DNA of 64,000 nucleotides. Source: Dyella amyloliquefaciens (GTDB taxonomy: Bacteria; Pseudomonadota; Gammaproteobacteria; Xanthomonadales; Rhodanobacteraceae). The position numbers and the translations under genes were made by a program. The stretch's first letter is position 1; each line of letters opens with the position of its first letter. The notes under the pieces are model-generated. The model saw only the letters and a program-made list of their open reading frames with translations, was not told where the DNA came from and searched no databases. The DNA is taken from contig NZ_SAYT01000001.1 in assembly GCF_004296575.1 (NCBI RefSeq), forward strand, positions 652,856 through 716,855, given 5' to 3'. This document shows, piece after piece, positions 18,101 to 26,798 of this stretch.

Positions 18101-19477
18101 TCAGACGAGCTGCGGCTGCAGCAGGCGGTCGGCGAGGTTGCGTGCCTGCTGGCGGATCTCGGGCATCGCCGTGGACTCCCACAACGTGCCGCGCAGCAGC
18201 GTGCCGATGGCATAGAAGTGCGGCCACACTTGGTCATCGTGCTGCAGGCGACCTTCCTTCGTGGCGATGCAGCCCAGGCCCAGCGGATCGGGCGTGATAT
18301 GTCCGTTGGTGGCCAGCTGCCGCGCGAGCGGATGCTGCGTACGGCGCACATCGGTATTGAGTCCCACGGTCTGGATCACCAGGTCGGCGTCCATCGTTTC
18401 GATGCCCTTGCCGTGAGGCAAACGGACGTCCAAACGCAGCTTGCCATCGACCGTATCCACGGCCTGCAGGCGGCCGCGCCGACGATGCAGGCGGCCCTCG
18501 TGTTCCAGCTGCTGCAGGGCCGTCATCACCTGTGGCGCCATGCGATGACGCACGCGCTCCCAGGCCCAGCGTGCGTGCCGCAGGAAACGCGAGCGTTCCG
18601 CTGGCGGCAATAGCGCCCACAGCGAAGGTGTATGCGGACGCAGGCTGTCGATCACCGTGCGCCAGTCGGCGCTCTGGGCGATCGCTTCGCGCAGCAGGCG
18701 GATCCACGTGCGGATGTCGGGCGCGTCGCGCATCGACTCGATCAGGTCGCCACTGTCGTCCGACGGTGCGGACGCCATGTGCAGATGAGGCTCGGGCAGC
18801 AGGCCGTGACGCGAGATCGCCTCGAACGTCGCGTTGGGCCACAGTGCCGAGAGCTCCAGCAGGACGTCGACAGCCGTCAGTCCCAGCCCGATGAGCACGA
18901 CCTTGCGCGGGCGCGGATCCGGCTTGACCGAGCCAAGGAAGCTCCAGGGTTCGGTGACATACAGGCCGCTTTCGAGCGCGGCATCGCTGACGCCGCCCAA
19001 CGGCTGGGGCGGCAGCGAGCCGATCGCCAGCACGGAGGCATCCACATGGCTGCTTTCTTCACCATGGACCACGGTGACGCCATTGTTTTCCGGCACCACG
19101 GCATCGACGGTAACCGGCAGTACGCGCACATCGTGCCCGGCGCTGCGGGCGCGCGTCAGGGCGCGATCGACCTCGGCCTCGAGGTAGTCGCCATACAGGC
19201 GGCGAGGCAGGAAATCCGTACCCGCGATGCTGCTGTCGCCGCGCTGGGCAAATTCGAGAAAACCCTGCGGCCTGGCCACGAACATGCTCATGGATGCGGC
19301 GCGCACATTGAGAAGGTGCCGGTCCGAGCGCGTGCCGTACGCGACACCGCGCGCCGGCGTACCGCCGCCGGTATACCAGTCCACGTGCAACGGCTGCGGC
19401 AGCTGGCGATCCAGCAACTCGCTCAGCAGCGCTGCCGCTGCAGCGCCGCCGCCGATGATGGCGACCCGTCGATACAT
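18101..19477 (-). CDS. FAD/NAD(P)-binding protein (COG4529-like)
   Basis: This 458-residue protein opens with the FAD-binding VAIIGGGAAAAALLSELL and carries a second Rossmann motif, VVLIGLGLTAVDVLLEL (about 192-208). The YGTRSDRHLLNVRA segment and AIGSLPPQ match the NAD(P)/FAD-binding family of uncharacterised oxidoreductases. Start ATG 19477. The next gene upstream, 38 bp away on the same strand, encodes a cysteine-dioxygenase-like cupin. The pair is probably one operon, possibly in sulfur amino-acid oxidation (inference). Confidence 0.82.
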   Translation of the reverse strand: MYRRVAIIGGGAAAAALLSELLDRQLPQPLHVDWYTGGGTPARGVAYGTRSDRHLLNVRAASMSMFVARPQGFLEFAQRGDSSIAGTDFLPRRLYGDYLEAEVDRALTRARSAGHDVRVLPVTVDAVVPENNGVTVVHGEESSHVDASVLAIGSLPPQPLGGVSDAALESGLYVTEPWSFLGSVKPDPRPRKVVLIGLGLTAVDVLLELSALWPNATFEAISRHGLLPEPHLHMASAPSDDSGDLIESMRDAPDIRTWIRLLREAIAQSADWRTVIDSLRPHTPSLWALLPPAERSRFLRHARWAWERVRHRMAPQVMTALQQLEHEGRLHRRRGRLQAVDTVDGKLRLDVRLPHGKGIETMDADLVIQTVGLNTDVRRTQHPLARQLATNGHITPDPLGLGCIATKEGRLQHDDQVWPHFYAIGTLLRGTLWESTAMPEIRQQARNLADRLLQPQLV

Positions 19478-19515
19478 GCCACTCCCTTAGAAAAGCGTGA
19501 TTGTCTTGGTGCGGC

Positions 19516-20082
19516 TCAGGCGTACAGGTTGCCGGTGATGGCGCTGCGCTGCTGCTTCACGAGCCACTGGCCCGGTTTCCCGGCTTCTTCGTATGTGAAG
19601 TACTGTGCCAGATCGCCACCGAAGACGTGAAGCGTCAGCGCGGTCTCCTGTCGCGAAAGATTGCGGCAGCGGTGCGCATGGCTGTCGTCGGCATCGAACC
19701 ACGTGGCATCGCCAGGCCCCAGCCAGTCGCGGCCGGCCTGACGCAGGGCCTTGCCATCCGCGCCACGATCCCAGGACTCCACTTCGAGCGCTCCGTGCAG
19801 GGCGAGCTCCAGGCCCCAGAGGCCACCGTGGTCATGGATGGGTGTGGCGTAATTCGCCGGCCACGCCATCACCAGCACGCTGATGCCGGGCTTGCCACGC
19901 TGCGCTACCAGCCAACGTTCGAAACCCTTGTTGCTCGTGCGCAGGTCACCCAGGCCATGGTTGATCGATTGCCGGTGCTGGAACACCACACGGCTCAATT
20001 CCCGCGCCATGGAAGCGAGGTCGGGGTGATCACCCGTCCCGTAGTCGAACGCAATGTCACGCAGCGCCTTCAGGTGTTGCAT
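19516..20082 (-). CDS. Cysteine dioxygenase type I family protein (cupin)
   Basis: The cupin metal site is visible as PIHDHGGLWG (His-x-His) and SHAHRCRNLS. The frame matches the bacterial CDO-like group, which oxidises thiols such as cysteine or 3-mercaptopropionate with O2. Starts at 20082 (MQHLKALRD) and 20094 (MARHMQ) are possible. It precedes the FAD/NAD(P)-binding gene on the same strand. Confidence 0.83.
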   Translation of the reverse strand: MQHLKALRDIAFDYGTGDHPDLASMARELSRVVFQHRQSINHGLGDLRTSNKGFERWLVAQRGKPGISVLVMAWPANYATPIHDHGGLWGLELALHGALEVESWDRGADGKALRQAGRDWLGPGDATWFDADDSHAHRCRNLSRQETALTLHVFGGDLAQYFTYEEAGKPGQWLVKQQRSAITGNLYA

Positions 20083-20321
20083 GTGTCTGGCCATGCGGGG
20101 CTACTCGACGAGAACCGGGCCGCAGTGGAGCATGCGCATCGTTAAACTCCCGTAACTCCTGAACGTGGCGCGTGGCACCGATGCCATGACTTTCGCGACA
20201 TGTGCGGCGCATGGCAAAAGCGCAGGATGACTCCTAACGAAGTCTTGAAATATGCGCCGGTCGCCTGCATGAGGACGGAGCGCAGAGATCATCGGATTGT
20301 TCGCGCCGGAGGAGGATCGTC

Positions 20322-20609
20322 ATGATCACGATGAGCGTGCTACTGATGTTGTTCGTAGGTGCCTGGCTTGCCGTTGCCCTGATTGGCACCATGTTCAAGC
20401 TGACCTTCGCCCTGATCGGCGGTCTGTTCCATCTCGTTGGCGCCGTGCTTGGCTTGCTGTTCGGCGGATTGGCGTTGCTGATCGTCGCGCCGATCGTGGC
20501 GCTGGCCCTGCTGCCGTTCTGCCTGCCGGTGATCCTGCTGGTGGCGGTGATATGGGCGATCGCTCGTTCATCGCGCCGACCGGTGGCTCCCACGGTCGCG
20601 ACGCACTGA
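20322..20609 (+). CDS. Small hydrophobic membrane protein (95 aa)
   Basis: Nearly the whole chain is hydrophobic, with about three transmembrane helices and a short basic tail (ARSSRRP). ATG 20322 is preceded by an excellent ribosome binding site, GGAGGAGGATCG. The family is not recognised. A near copy of the GGA-N4-TCC dyad (ATCGGATTGTTCGC) lies at 20291-20304. Confidence 0.7.
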   Translation: MITMSVLLMLFVGAWLAVALIGTMFKLTFALIGGLFHLVGAVLGLLFGGLALLIVAPIVALALLPFCLPVILLVAVIWAIARSSRRPVAPTVATH

Positions 20610-20629
20610 ATATCCGGTTGCCGTGGAAC

Positions 20630-20661
20630 GGCCCGGTCTGACGCTGGATGCAGACCGGGCC
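20630..20661 (+). terminator. Terminator hairpin after the small membrane gene
   Basis: Stem GGCCCGGTCTG (20630-20640) pairs perfectly with CAGACCGGGCC (20651-20661), followed by TTCC. Confidence 0.6.
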
Positions 20662-20674
20662 TTCCCTCGGAACT

Positions 20675-20701
20675 CCATGGCGTGATGCCGTCACGCCATG
20701 G
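20675..20701 (-). terminator. Hairpin downstream of the TonB-family gene
   Basis: Perfect 11-bp inverted repeat CCATGGCGTGA (20675-20685) and TCACGCCATGG (20691-20701), five-base loop, directly after the stop of the gene at 20708. There is no T-run. Confidence 0.5.
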
Positions 20702-20707
20702 CGCGAC

Positions 20708-21364
20708 TCAGAGCTGGTTGACGTTGAAACTCACCGGCACGCGCGCCCAGGCCCGTACCGCCTGGCCGCTGACGCTGGCGGGCTGGAAGCGCCACCCGCG
20801 CAATACCTGGTCCCGTGCGCTGCGATCCAGCAAGGCATAACCGCTGCTTTGTTCGATCGTCACCTCCTGGGGCACACCTTGCTCATCCACCAGCACCTTG
20901 AGTATCACCGTGCCCTCCATGTGCGCGCGTAGCGCCGCGGGCGGGTATTTCAGCGGTACCGCACGATAGGCGAGCGTGGCTTCGACGGGTGCGGTCCCCA
21001 CGTTGGGCTCGACCACTGTCGCGGCGGTAGGGGGTACCGGCGGTGCCGCGATCGTGCCTTCGTCACTGAGAGTGGCCGGCGGCGGCGTCACCGGCAACGG
21101 CGGGGCATGCGTACGAGGAACGGGCACGGTCTTTGGCAACGGTTTGAGTTCGATGTCCTGCGGCGTTTCCACCTTGGGTGGTGGCTCCAGCCAGTGGATC
21201 GTCATATCGGTGGCGTGCTGCACCTGTTCGGCCAGTTGCGGTGCCATCGGCCGCAATAAGGCGAGCAGGGCAACAAGGTTGACGGCGATGGCAGCGCTCA
21301 TGGCGGCGACGCGCGCGGCGTCGGGATGGGCGTGACGGGGTACGGCCAGGCTTGCGGACGACAT
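20708..21364 (-). CDS. TonB-family energy transducer
   Basis: This 218-residue protein has one N-terminal transmembrane helix (VAAMSAAIAVNLVALLALLRP), a Pro-rich spacer (about 60-115, several PPP runs) and a C-terminal TonB domain with YPPAALRAHMEGTVILKVLVDEQG and the RGWRFQPA strand. It spans the periplasm and energises TonB-dependent receptors such as the one at the window start. No exbB/exbD genes are adjacent, so it must pair with ExbBD encoded elsewhere. Confidence 0.9.
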   Translation of the reverse strand: MSSASLAVPRHAHPDAARVAAMSAAIAVNLVALLALLRPMAPQLAEQVQHATDMTIHWLEPPPKVETPQDIELKPLPKTVPVPRTHAPPLPVTPPPATLSDEGTIAAPPVPPTAATVVEPNVGTAPVEATLAYRAVPLKYPPAALRAHMEGTVILKVLVDEQGVPQEVTIEQSSGYALLDRSARDQVLRGWRFQPASVSGQAVRAWARVPVSFNVNQL

Positions 21365-21524
21365 AGGCGACCTCCTGACGTTTCGATGTGGATTGTCTGC
21401 ACCGGGCGCGCCGCTTGGGGATGCGGTGGGGATCGCGCCGGTGCGACTTCAGCCTATGCCGATCGAAAACGCTTGCACAAGTAGCCGTATGGAAGGCTAT
21501 TCTGCGCGGAGTGCCCCGCGGAGT

Positions 21525-21553
21525 GCCCCGCGGGGGCCGCGGGGCGGATTTTT
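21525..21553. terminator. GC-rich hairpin beyond the universal stress gene
   Basis: GCCCCGCGG (21525-21533) pairs with CCGCGGGGC (21537-21545). The 12-base unit GCGGAGTGCCCC is also tandemly duplicated just before it. The T-run lies on the plus-strand side, so its direction is unclear. Confidence 0.4.
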
Positions 21554-22380
21554 CAGTGCGCCACCAGCATCGGCACGTCGCCGTGCATGAACAGGTGGCG
21601 GGTGGTGCCGCCCAGCACCATCTGCGCCAGCCGCGAACGGCTCCAGGCGCCCATCACGATAAGGTCGGCGCCCCACGCGTGGGCCGTGTCCAGCACCGCC
21701 GGGCCGGCGGCATGGCTCGGCCCGGTGCCGAAGATCTCGACCGTGGCGCGGATGCCGTGGCGCTGCAGCCAGTCGAGCAGCCCGGGCGGTGGCAGCACGG
21801 GGAGCATGTCCGCATTCATCTCGCTGCCGTCGAGCACCTTGACCTCATCAGCGCGCTGCAGCACGGGCAACGCGGCGGCCAGCGCCAGCGCCGATTCCCG
21901 GCTGCCGTTCCAGGCCACCAGGACGCGGGTGCCGATGCTGGCTACCGGGGCGACGTCCGGCACCACCAGTACGGGCCGCCCGCAGGCGAAGACGCAGCGC
22001 GACACCGAGCCGAACCCCACCGGCGCATCGCTGCGCTGCTGGCTGCGTTCCATCACCAGCAGGTCATAGCCGGAGGCCGCCTGGCTGACGGTCTGGACGG
22101 TATCGCCCTGGGTGACCCGCCACAGACCGGCCAGCCCGTGGGCGGCGATGGCTTGCTGCCACAGCGGGTCGTGGGTCTGCGCTTCGGCCACCCGGCGTTG
22201 GGTTTCTTCGAGTTGGACGGGTACGGCCTCGGGGAGACTGAAGGCCGTGGCGGGCAGGTCGGCTACGTAGAGCGCGTCGAGCCTGGCACCCAGCCTGTTT
22301 GCGAGCGCCATGGCGGCCCGGGGAGCGGCTACGCCCAGGTCCAGATGGTCCAGATGCAACAGCAGGTCGATGGCCGACAT
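21553..22380 (-). CDS. Universal stress protein (two UspA-like domains)
   Basis: This 275-residue protein has two UspA-type halves. The second carries the ATP-binding-like VMGAWSRSRLAQMVLGGTTRH (Gx2Gx9G(S/T) form). Family members bind nucleotides and help survival under stress. ATG 22380 follows AAGGAGCTCGCG, which decides this start against a much longer in-frame extension. Confidence 0.88.
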   Translation of the reverse strand: MSAIDLLLHLDHLDLGVAAPRAAMALANRLGARLDALYVADLPATAFSLPEAVPVQLEETQRRVAEAQTHDPLWQQAIAAHGLAGLWRVTQGDTVQTVSQAASGYDLLVMERSQQRSDAPVGFGSVSRCVFACGRPVLVVPDVAPVASIGTRVLVAWNGSRESALALAAALPVLQRADEVKVLDGSEMNADMLPVLPPPGLLDWLQRHGIRATVEIFGTGPSHAAGPAVLDTAHAWGADLIVMGAWSRSRLAQMVLGGTTRHLFMHGDVPMLVAH

Positions 22381-22488
22381 CGCGAGCTCCTTCCGGTTCC
22401 TGGTTCCTTGCCAGCTTAGAGCCTGTGGCCGATACCCGTGTAGCCCACGTTGCCGCACTGGCGTCCAGCCGGCAGTCCCGGACGCAGG

Positions 22489-22620
22489 GAAAAAAAAGCC
22501 CCGCACAGGGTGGCGGGGCGGCAAATCCGGACGTCGGGGGAGAGAGAGGGGACATCCGGGGAGCATCAGTTTCTCAATGCGGTGCTTGTTTTGTCGTTCA
22601 TCTTGAGTGAAGGGTGCATT
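22489..22620 (-). ncRNA. Candidate small RNA with C-rich loop and Rho-independent terminator
   Basis: Reading the minus strand, a hairpin CCGGATGTC/GACGTCCGG encloses a loop of C and U only (CCCTCTCTCTCCCCC). It is followed by a terminator stem GCCCCGC/GCGGGGC and eight T. No minus-strand gene ends here, so the terminator needs its own transcript. The arrangement resembles C-rich-loop sRNAs such as Xanthomonas sX13 (family knowledge). A 16-codon frame starts at the ATG at 22619 (MHPSLKMNDK...), so it might also encode a peptide. The 5' end is a guess. Confidence 0.5.
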
Positions 22621-22704
22621 CACGCAGCAGACGGTTAGCGCTTGCCAGAATCGATTGGATTAGCTGGCGCAAAGCCACCGGGATCGAGACAGGAGAAAAC
22701 CAGC

Positions 22705-23136
22705 ATGGCGATGGGCAAGATCATGGGCGCGGTGGCGCTGGCCCTGGCTGGCATGACGGCGGTTCCGGCGCATGCGGGCGATCTCGAGTGCAAGATGAAT
22801 TTCCGCCTCTCCGGTTGGTCGGTCTTCTATCAGACCGCCGAAGGCAGCGGCACCGTCCACTGCAGCAACGGGCAGACCATGGGCGTGCACATCCGCGTCA
22901 AGGGTGGCGGCCTCACCTTCGGCAAGAACCAGATCGACAACGGCGTCGGCAAGTTCTCGGGCATCACCAGCATCAGCGAGATCAAGGGCCACTACGCCGA
23001 TGCCGGGGTGCATGCCGGGGCGGCCAAGTCGGCCGGTGCGCGGGTGATGACCAAGGGCAATGTCTCGCTGGCGCTGAGCGGTACCGGCAAGGGCTGGGAC
23101 CTGGGCGTGGCCTTCGGCGCCTTCATCCTCGAGTGA
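22705..23136 (+). CDS. Exported hypothetical protein (143 aa)
   Basis: A Sec signal peptide (IMGAVALALAGMTAVPAHA, cleavage near residue 24) precedes a small beta-rich domain with two cysteines (LECKMNF, TVHCSNG) that could form a disulfide. The mature part is glycine-rich near its C-terminus. Family not recognised with confidence. ATG 22705 follows ACAGGAGAAAACC. Located between the candidate sRNA and trhA. Confidence 0.7.
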   Translation: MAMGKIMGAVALALAGMTAVPAHAGDLECKMNFRLSGWSVFYQTAEGSGTVHCSNGQTMGVHIRVKGGGLTFGKNQIDNGVGKFSGITSISEIKGHYADAGVHAGAAKSAGARVMTKGNVSLALSGTGKGWDLGVAFGAFILE

Positions 23137-23253
23137 CGCAGGCCGCGGAGCGGCGTTTCATACGCGTTTTGCTGCTTTGCAATCGGGCGTCGGGCGGCTA
23201 AGGTGGCGGACGCGTACGTCTCCGTACGTTGTTGCCCCACTTAGGAAATCCCC

Positions 23254-23922
23254 ATGTCCGTCAGCTCCGGCTCGGTGCTACCCCGCTATGCGTTTGGCGA
23301 CGAGCTCGCCAGCTCCGTCATCCATGGCATCGGCATCCTGCTCAGCATCGCCGGTCTCGCCACGCTGGTGGCCTTTGCCGCGCTGTACGGCGATACCCGT
23401 GCGGTGGTGGCGAGCGCCGTGTTCGGCTCCACGCTGATCCTCTGCTACACCGCCTCCACGCTGTATCACTCGATTCCGGGCGCGCTGGCCAAGCAAGTCC
23501 TGCGCACGTTCGACCACATCGCGATCTTCCTACTGATCGCCGGCACCTATACGCCTTTCACGCTGATCGCCCTGCCAGGTGCCTGGGGCTGGAGCCTGTT
23601 CTGCATCGTCTGGACGCTGGCGATCATGGGCAGCGCGCTGGAGCTGGGTCTTCTGAAGAAGTACCGCAAGCTCGCCGTGCTGATGTACGTCGGCATGGGT
23701 TGGGTGGGCGTGGTGGCGTTCAAGCCGCTGATGGCGCATCTGCAGACAGGCGGCATGGTGTTGCTGCTGGCCGGCGGCGCGGCCTACACGCTCGGCGTGC
23801 CGTTCTACCTGTGGCGCAAGCTGCCGTATCACCATACGGTGTGGCACTTCTTCGTGCTTGCCGGCAGCGTGTTCCATTTTCTCGCCGTGCTGCTCTACGT
23901 GCTGCCTGACCGGCCGGCGTGA
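23254..23922 (+). CDS. trhA: Hemolysin III / TrhA family membrane protein
   Basis: This 222-residue, seven-helix PAQR-type protein has the conserved SSTLYHS-like motif (CYTASTLYHSIPG), FDHIAIFLLIAGTYTPF and the C-terminal HTVWHFFVLAGSVFHFLAV with metal-site histidines. Related proteins act in membrane homeostasis; the haemolysin label is historical. It overlaps the TfoX-like gene by four bases (GTGA). Confidence 0.92.
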   Translation: MSVSSGSVLPRYAFGDELASSVIHGIGILLSIAGLATLVAFAALYGDTRAVVASAVFGSTLILCYTASTLYHSIPGALAKQVLRTFDHIAIFLLIAGTYTPFTLIALPGAWGWSLFCIVWTLAIMGSALELGLLKKYRKLAVLMYVGMGWVGVVAFKPLMAHLQTGGMVLLLAGGAAYTLGVPFYLWRKLPYHHTVWHFFVLAGSVFHFLAVLLYVLPDRPA

Positions 23923-24296
23923 ACCCGGAGCTTGAGGCGCTGCGTGCGGACCTCGTGGATGCGGCTACGCATCTGGGTCGGCCACACGATCTGCGCTTCA
24001 AGCCGATGTTTGGCGGCCTCATGGCCTACTTCGGCGAAAAGCCATGTGCCTGGGTCTCCGCCGATGGCATCGCGCTGAAGGTGGCGGCTGCCGACCAGGA
24101 AGAGTTGCTGGCCATCGAGGGCGCGCGGCGTTTCCGCCATACGCCGACGGCGGCGCCCAGTCGCGGCTACATCATCGTGCCGCCATTGCTTTCCCGTGAT
24201 ACGCCGCGGTTCGCCGCTTGGCTGGCGCGCAGCGCGCTCGCTGCGCCGGCGGCGCAAACAAAAAGGCCGCGTCCGAAGACGCGGCCTCTTCGCTGA
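23919..24296 (+). CDS. TfoX/Sxy N-terminal-domain protein
   Basis: This 125-residue protein has the TfoX N-terminal fold, with FKPMFGGLMAYFGEKPCAWVSADG and a downstream YIIVPPLL segment. It lacks the C-terminal TfoX domain, so a competence-regulator role is not implied. Start is GTG 23919, overlapping the trhA stop. The last codons (RPRPKTRPLR) are encoded inside the terminator hairpin. Confidence 0.8.
   Translation: MNPELEALRADLVDAATHLGRPHDLRFKPMFGGLMAYFGEKPCAWVSADGIALKVAAADQEELLAIEGARRFRHTPTAAPSRGYIIVPPLLSRDTPRFAAWLARSALAAPAAQTKRPRPKTRPLR
24260..24290. terminator. Bidirectional Rho-independent terminator
   Basis: GGCCGCGTC (24265-24273) and GACGCGGCC (24278-24286) form a perfect stem with a CGAA tetraloop, an A-run on the left (T-run for the minus strand) and TCTT on the right. 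It serves the convergent TfoX-like and DUF885 genes. Confidence 0.85.
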
Positions 24297-24314
24297 CGGG
24301 CCACGGCCCGCCGG

Positions 24315-26081
24315 TTACTTCTTCTTCTGCGACGGGATGAACTGCGTGCGCACCGCTTCGGCGAGCTGCTCGGGCGGCAACAGGCCCTGGCCGATCACGA
24401 AGTCGTTGAAGGCCTGGCGATTGAAGTCCTTGCCCAGCGCCAGCTCGGCGTTCAGGCGGGTCTGCTGCAGGCGCATGTACCCGTAGAAGTACGCCGTGGC
24501 CTGGCCGGGGCTGTTGAAGGTGTAGCGATCCAGTTCTTCCTGGGTCAACGCCTCGGACAGGCCCACATCGTTACGCAGTACATCGTGTGCGCGCTCCTTG
24601 CTGATCAGGCCCAGGTTGAGCATGGGATCCAGATAAGCACGGGCAGCACGCATCAGGCGCGCCTGCAGCGACGCGAACTGGCCGGACGGCGGCTCGTACG
24701 GCAGCATCTCCGACTCCGCATACAATGCCCAGCCTTCCACGTTGACGCTGTTGAAGGCGAACAGGCTGCGCGCCAGCGAGACGCCGCGCTCGACCATGGC
24801 GGCGAACTGCAGTTCATGGCCCGGGCGACCCTCGTGTGCGGTCAACGTCCAGGCGGCGGCCTTATAGGTGAAGTCGTCGTAGGAGTCGGACTTGCTGCCG
24901 CTGGGGTTGCCCATGGTCAGCACGAAGGTGCCCTGTTCGCCATGGTTGTTGACGAGCGGCGGCGGATCCATGTGCGGTGCCGGCACCGCGGCGGTTTCGG
25001 CTTCCGAGGCAAGGCGCATCTGCATCTTGCGCTGCGGCAGCGTGATGATGTGCTCGCGACGGATGGTGTCCTCGATCTTGCCGATGATCTCGTGGTACCA
25101 CGGCACCACGTCATCCTTGCCCAGCTGCTGCTGCTTGAGCGCCTTGAGCACGTCGCGGTAGTCGGTGGACTGGAAGCCTTCTTCCTTCGCCACCACCGGC
25201 GCCAGCACCTGCATCTCCGAGCGCAGCTCGACGAACTCCAGCTGGGCCTGCTTGATCAGTTCCTCCGGCGGGATGTCGATGCCGACCTGCTTGAGGTTGT
25301 AGGCATACAGCGGTTCGGGCAGGCGGAAGTCCGTGCGCTCGCGCGGCACGATGGTTGAGCGCACCCAGGTGTCGTAATCCTTCAGCTGGCTGTCCATGGC
25401 GTCGAGCGCGGCCTTGGCCTGTGCGTCGTCGAGCTTGTACTTGGTGAACAGCTGGCGGATGCCCTGCGCGTAGCGTTGCGTGTTGGAGAGCTTCTGCTCG
25501 ACCTCGTTCTTGTACGGACCGATCAGCGCCTTCTCGCCGATGCGCTCCATGGTCTGCGCCTTGGCCAGATCGACGATCGGCGTGCAGCCAGGTGCCTTGC
25601 CGACGTAACACTCCAGGCGCTTGAGCGCGGACGGCCGGCGCTTGGCGTCGACGTCATCCTTAAGCAGCGCAAACTCGCCCTGGAAGATGGTCTGTCCCAC
25701 GTCCTGGTAGGGCAGCATGTACTTGTGGTTGAGATCGATGCCTTCGACCTGGTCGTTGACGGTCTTGAGCATGATCTGCAGGTCCTGGCGGACGTTCGGG
25801 TCCTTCTCGCCAGCCAGCATCTTGTCCAGCTTGCCCTTGGCATCGACCAGTGCCGCCCGGAAGCGTGCATCGAGGTCCGGTTTGAGGTCGATCACCTTGT
25901 CGTCGTAACCCGGCACGCCAATCTGCGAGGCGAACTCGGGATTGAAGCGCGCCAGCACATCGAGCAGCACCTTGGCGTCGCTGTTGCTGCGATCGACCCA
26001 GGGCGGGGTCTTGGTGTCGGCGTGGACCGATCCGGCGGCGACGAGCGACACCGCCATGGCGAGGGCAAGGCGTTTGGACAT
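24315..26081 (-). CDS. DUF885 family metallopeptidase-like exported protein
   Basis: This 588-residue protein has a signal peptide (LALAMAVSLVAAGSVHA) and a DUF885 domain. The zinc-type motif is HEGRPGHE (416-423), with WALYAESEMLP further on supplying a probable Glu ligand. Family members are periplasmic or lipoprotein carboxypeptidase/aminopeptidase-like enzymes of unsettled specificity. ATG 26081 is the start and is preceded by CAGGGATAGCC. A longer in-frame stretch upstream lies across two other genes and is rejected. Confidence 0.87.
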   Translation of the reverse strand: MSKRLALAMAVSLVAAGSVHADTKTPPWVDRSNSDAKVLLDVLARFNPEFASQIGVPGYDDKVIDLKPDLDARFRAALVDAKGKLDKMLAGEKDPNVRQDLQIMLKTVNDQVEGIDLNHKYMLPYQDVGQTIFQGEFALLKDDVDAKRRPSALKRLECYVGKAPGCTPIVDLAKAQTMERIGEKALIGPYKNEVEQKLSNTQRYAQGIRQLFTKYKLDDAQAKAALDAMDSQLKDYDTWVRSTIVPRERTDFRLPEPLYAYNLKQVGIDIPPEELIKQAQLEFVELRSEMQVLAPVVAKEEGFQSTDYRDVLKALKQQQLGKDDVVPWYHEIIGKIEDTIRREHIITLPQRKMQMRLASEAETAAVPAPHMDPPPLVNNHGEQGTFVLTMGNPSGSKSDSYDDFTYKAAAWTLTAHEGRPGHELQFAAMVERGVSLARSLFAFNSVNVEGWALYAESEMLPYEPPSGQFASLQARLMRAARAYLDPMLNLGLISKERAHDVLRNDVGLSEALTQEELDRYTFNSPGQATAYFYGYMRLQQTRLNAELALGKDFNRQAFNDFVIGQGLLPPEQLAEAVRTQFIPSQKKK

Positions 26082-26182
26082 GTGGCTATCCCTGAAGGTG
26101 AAGTGTCGCGAGCCTAAAGCGAGTGCTGCGCAACATGCCATGTGCCGAAGGTTGCGTGGCCGGCAAGACGCCTCGGACGGCC

Positions 26183-26680
26183 TCAGCCGATCATCCAGGC
26201 AAAGCCGAACAGGCCGATCATCATGAACGAGAGCACCAACTTGACCAGGGTGCCGACCAGCAGGCCGATCCAGGTAGCCGCGCCGACGTGGGCCGAACGC
26301 AGGATGCTGGTGCCGGACATGAGTTCCCCCACCAGTGCTCCGATGAACGGACCCAGCAGCAGGCCGGCCAGGCCGAAGAACATGCCGACCAGGGTGCCCA
26401 GTGCCGCGCCGGTCATGGCCCGTTTGCTGGCGCCCACCCGCTTGGCGCCGAGCGAGGCGGATACGAAATCCACGATGATCCCGAGCGTGCCCAGCGCGCC
26501 AATGATCAGCAGCCACCACAGGCCCAGGTGGCGGTACTCGTCCACCGCGGCGGCCAGCCAGATGCCGCCGAAGATCATCGGAATGCCCGGCAGCGCGGGC
26601 AGGACATTGCCCACCAGTCCGCCCACGATCAGCACGGCGGCGAGCAAGTAGAGCGCGATCTCCAACGCGGCCTCCTTCAT
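26183..26680 (-). CDS. DUF456 family membrane protein
   Basis: This 165-residue protein has about four hydrophobic helices with the DUF456 features LPALPGIPMIFGGIWLAA and FGLAGLLLGPFIGALVGEL. The family function is unknown. ATG 26680 is chosen; ATG 26713 is in frame. It starts back to back with the kinase gene, whose start is 120 bp away on the other strand. Confidence 0.85.
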   Translation of the reverse strand: MKEAALEIALYLLAAVLIVGGLVGNVLPALPGIPMIFGGIWLAAAVDEYRHLGLWWLLIIGALGTLGIIVDFVSASLGAKRVGASKRAMTGAALGTLVGMFFGLAGLLLGPFIGALVGELMSGTSILRSAHVGAATWIGLLVGTLVKLVLSFMMIGLFGFAWMIG

Positions 26681-26798
26681 GGCGGCGAACTCGCAGCATA
26701 TCGGCTCGAACATTGCCGGCGATACCGCGACTGCAGAGGCGCGACGGATCGGACACAATAGCGATTGCGGCGCAGGGCGCGCCGTTGGCGGATGCATT

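Noticed and set aside
20101-20292. A 63-codon minus-strand frame upstream of the cysteine-dioxygenase-like gene
   Set aside because: No recognisable features, no ribosome binding site, and it covers the probable promoter region.
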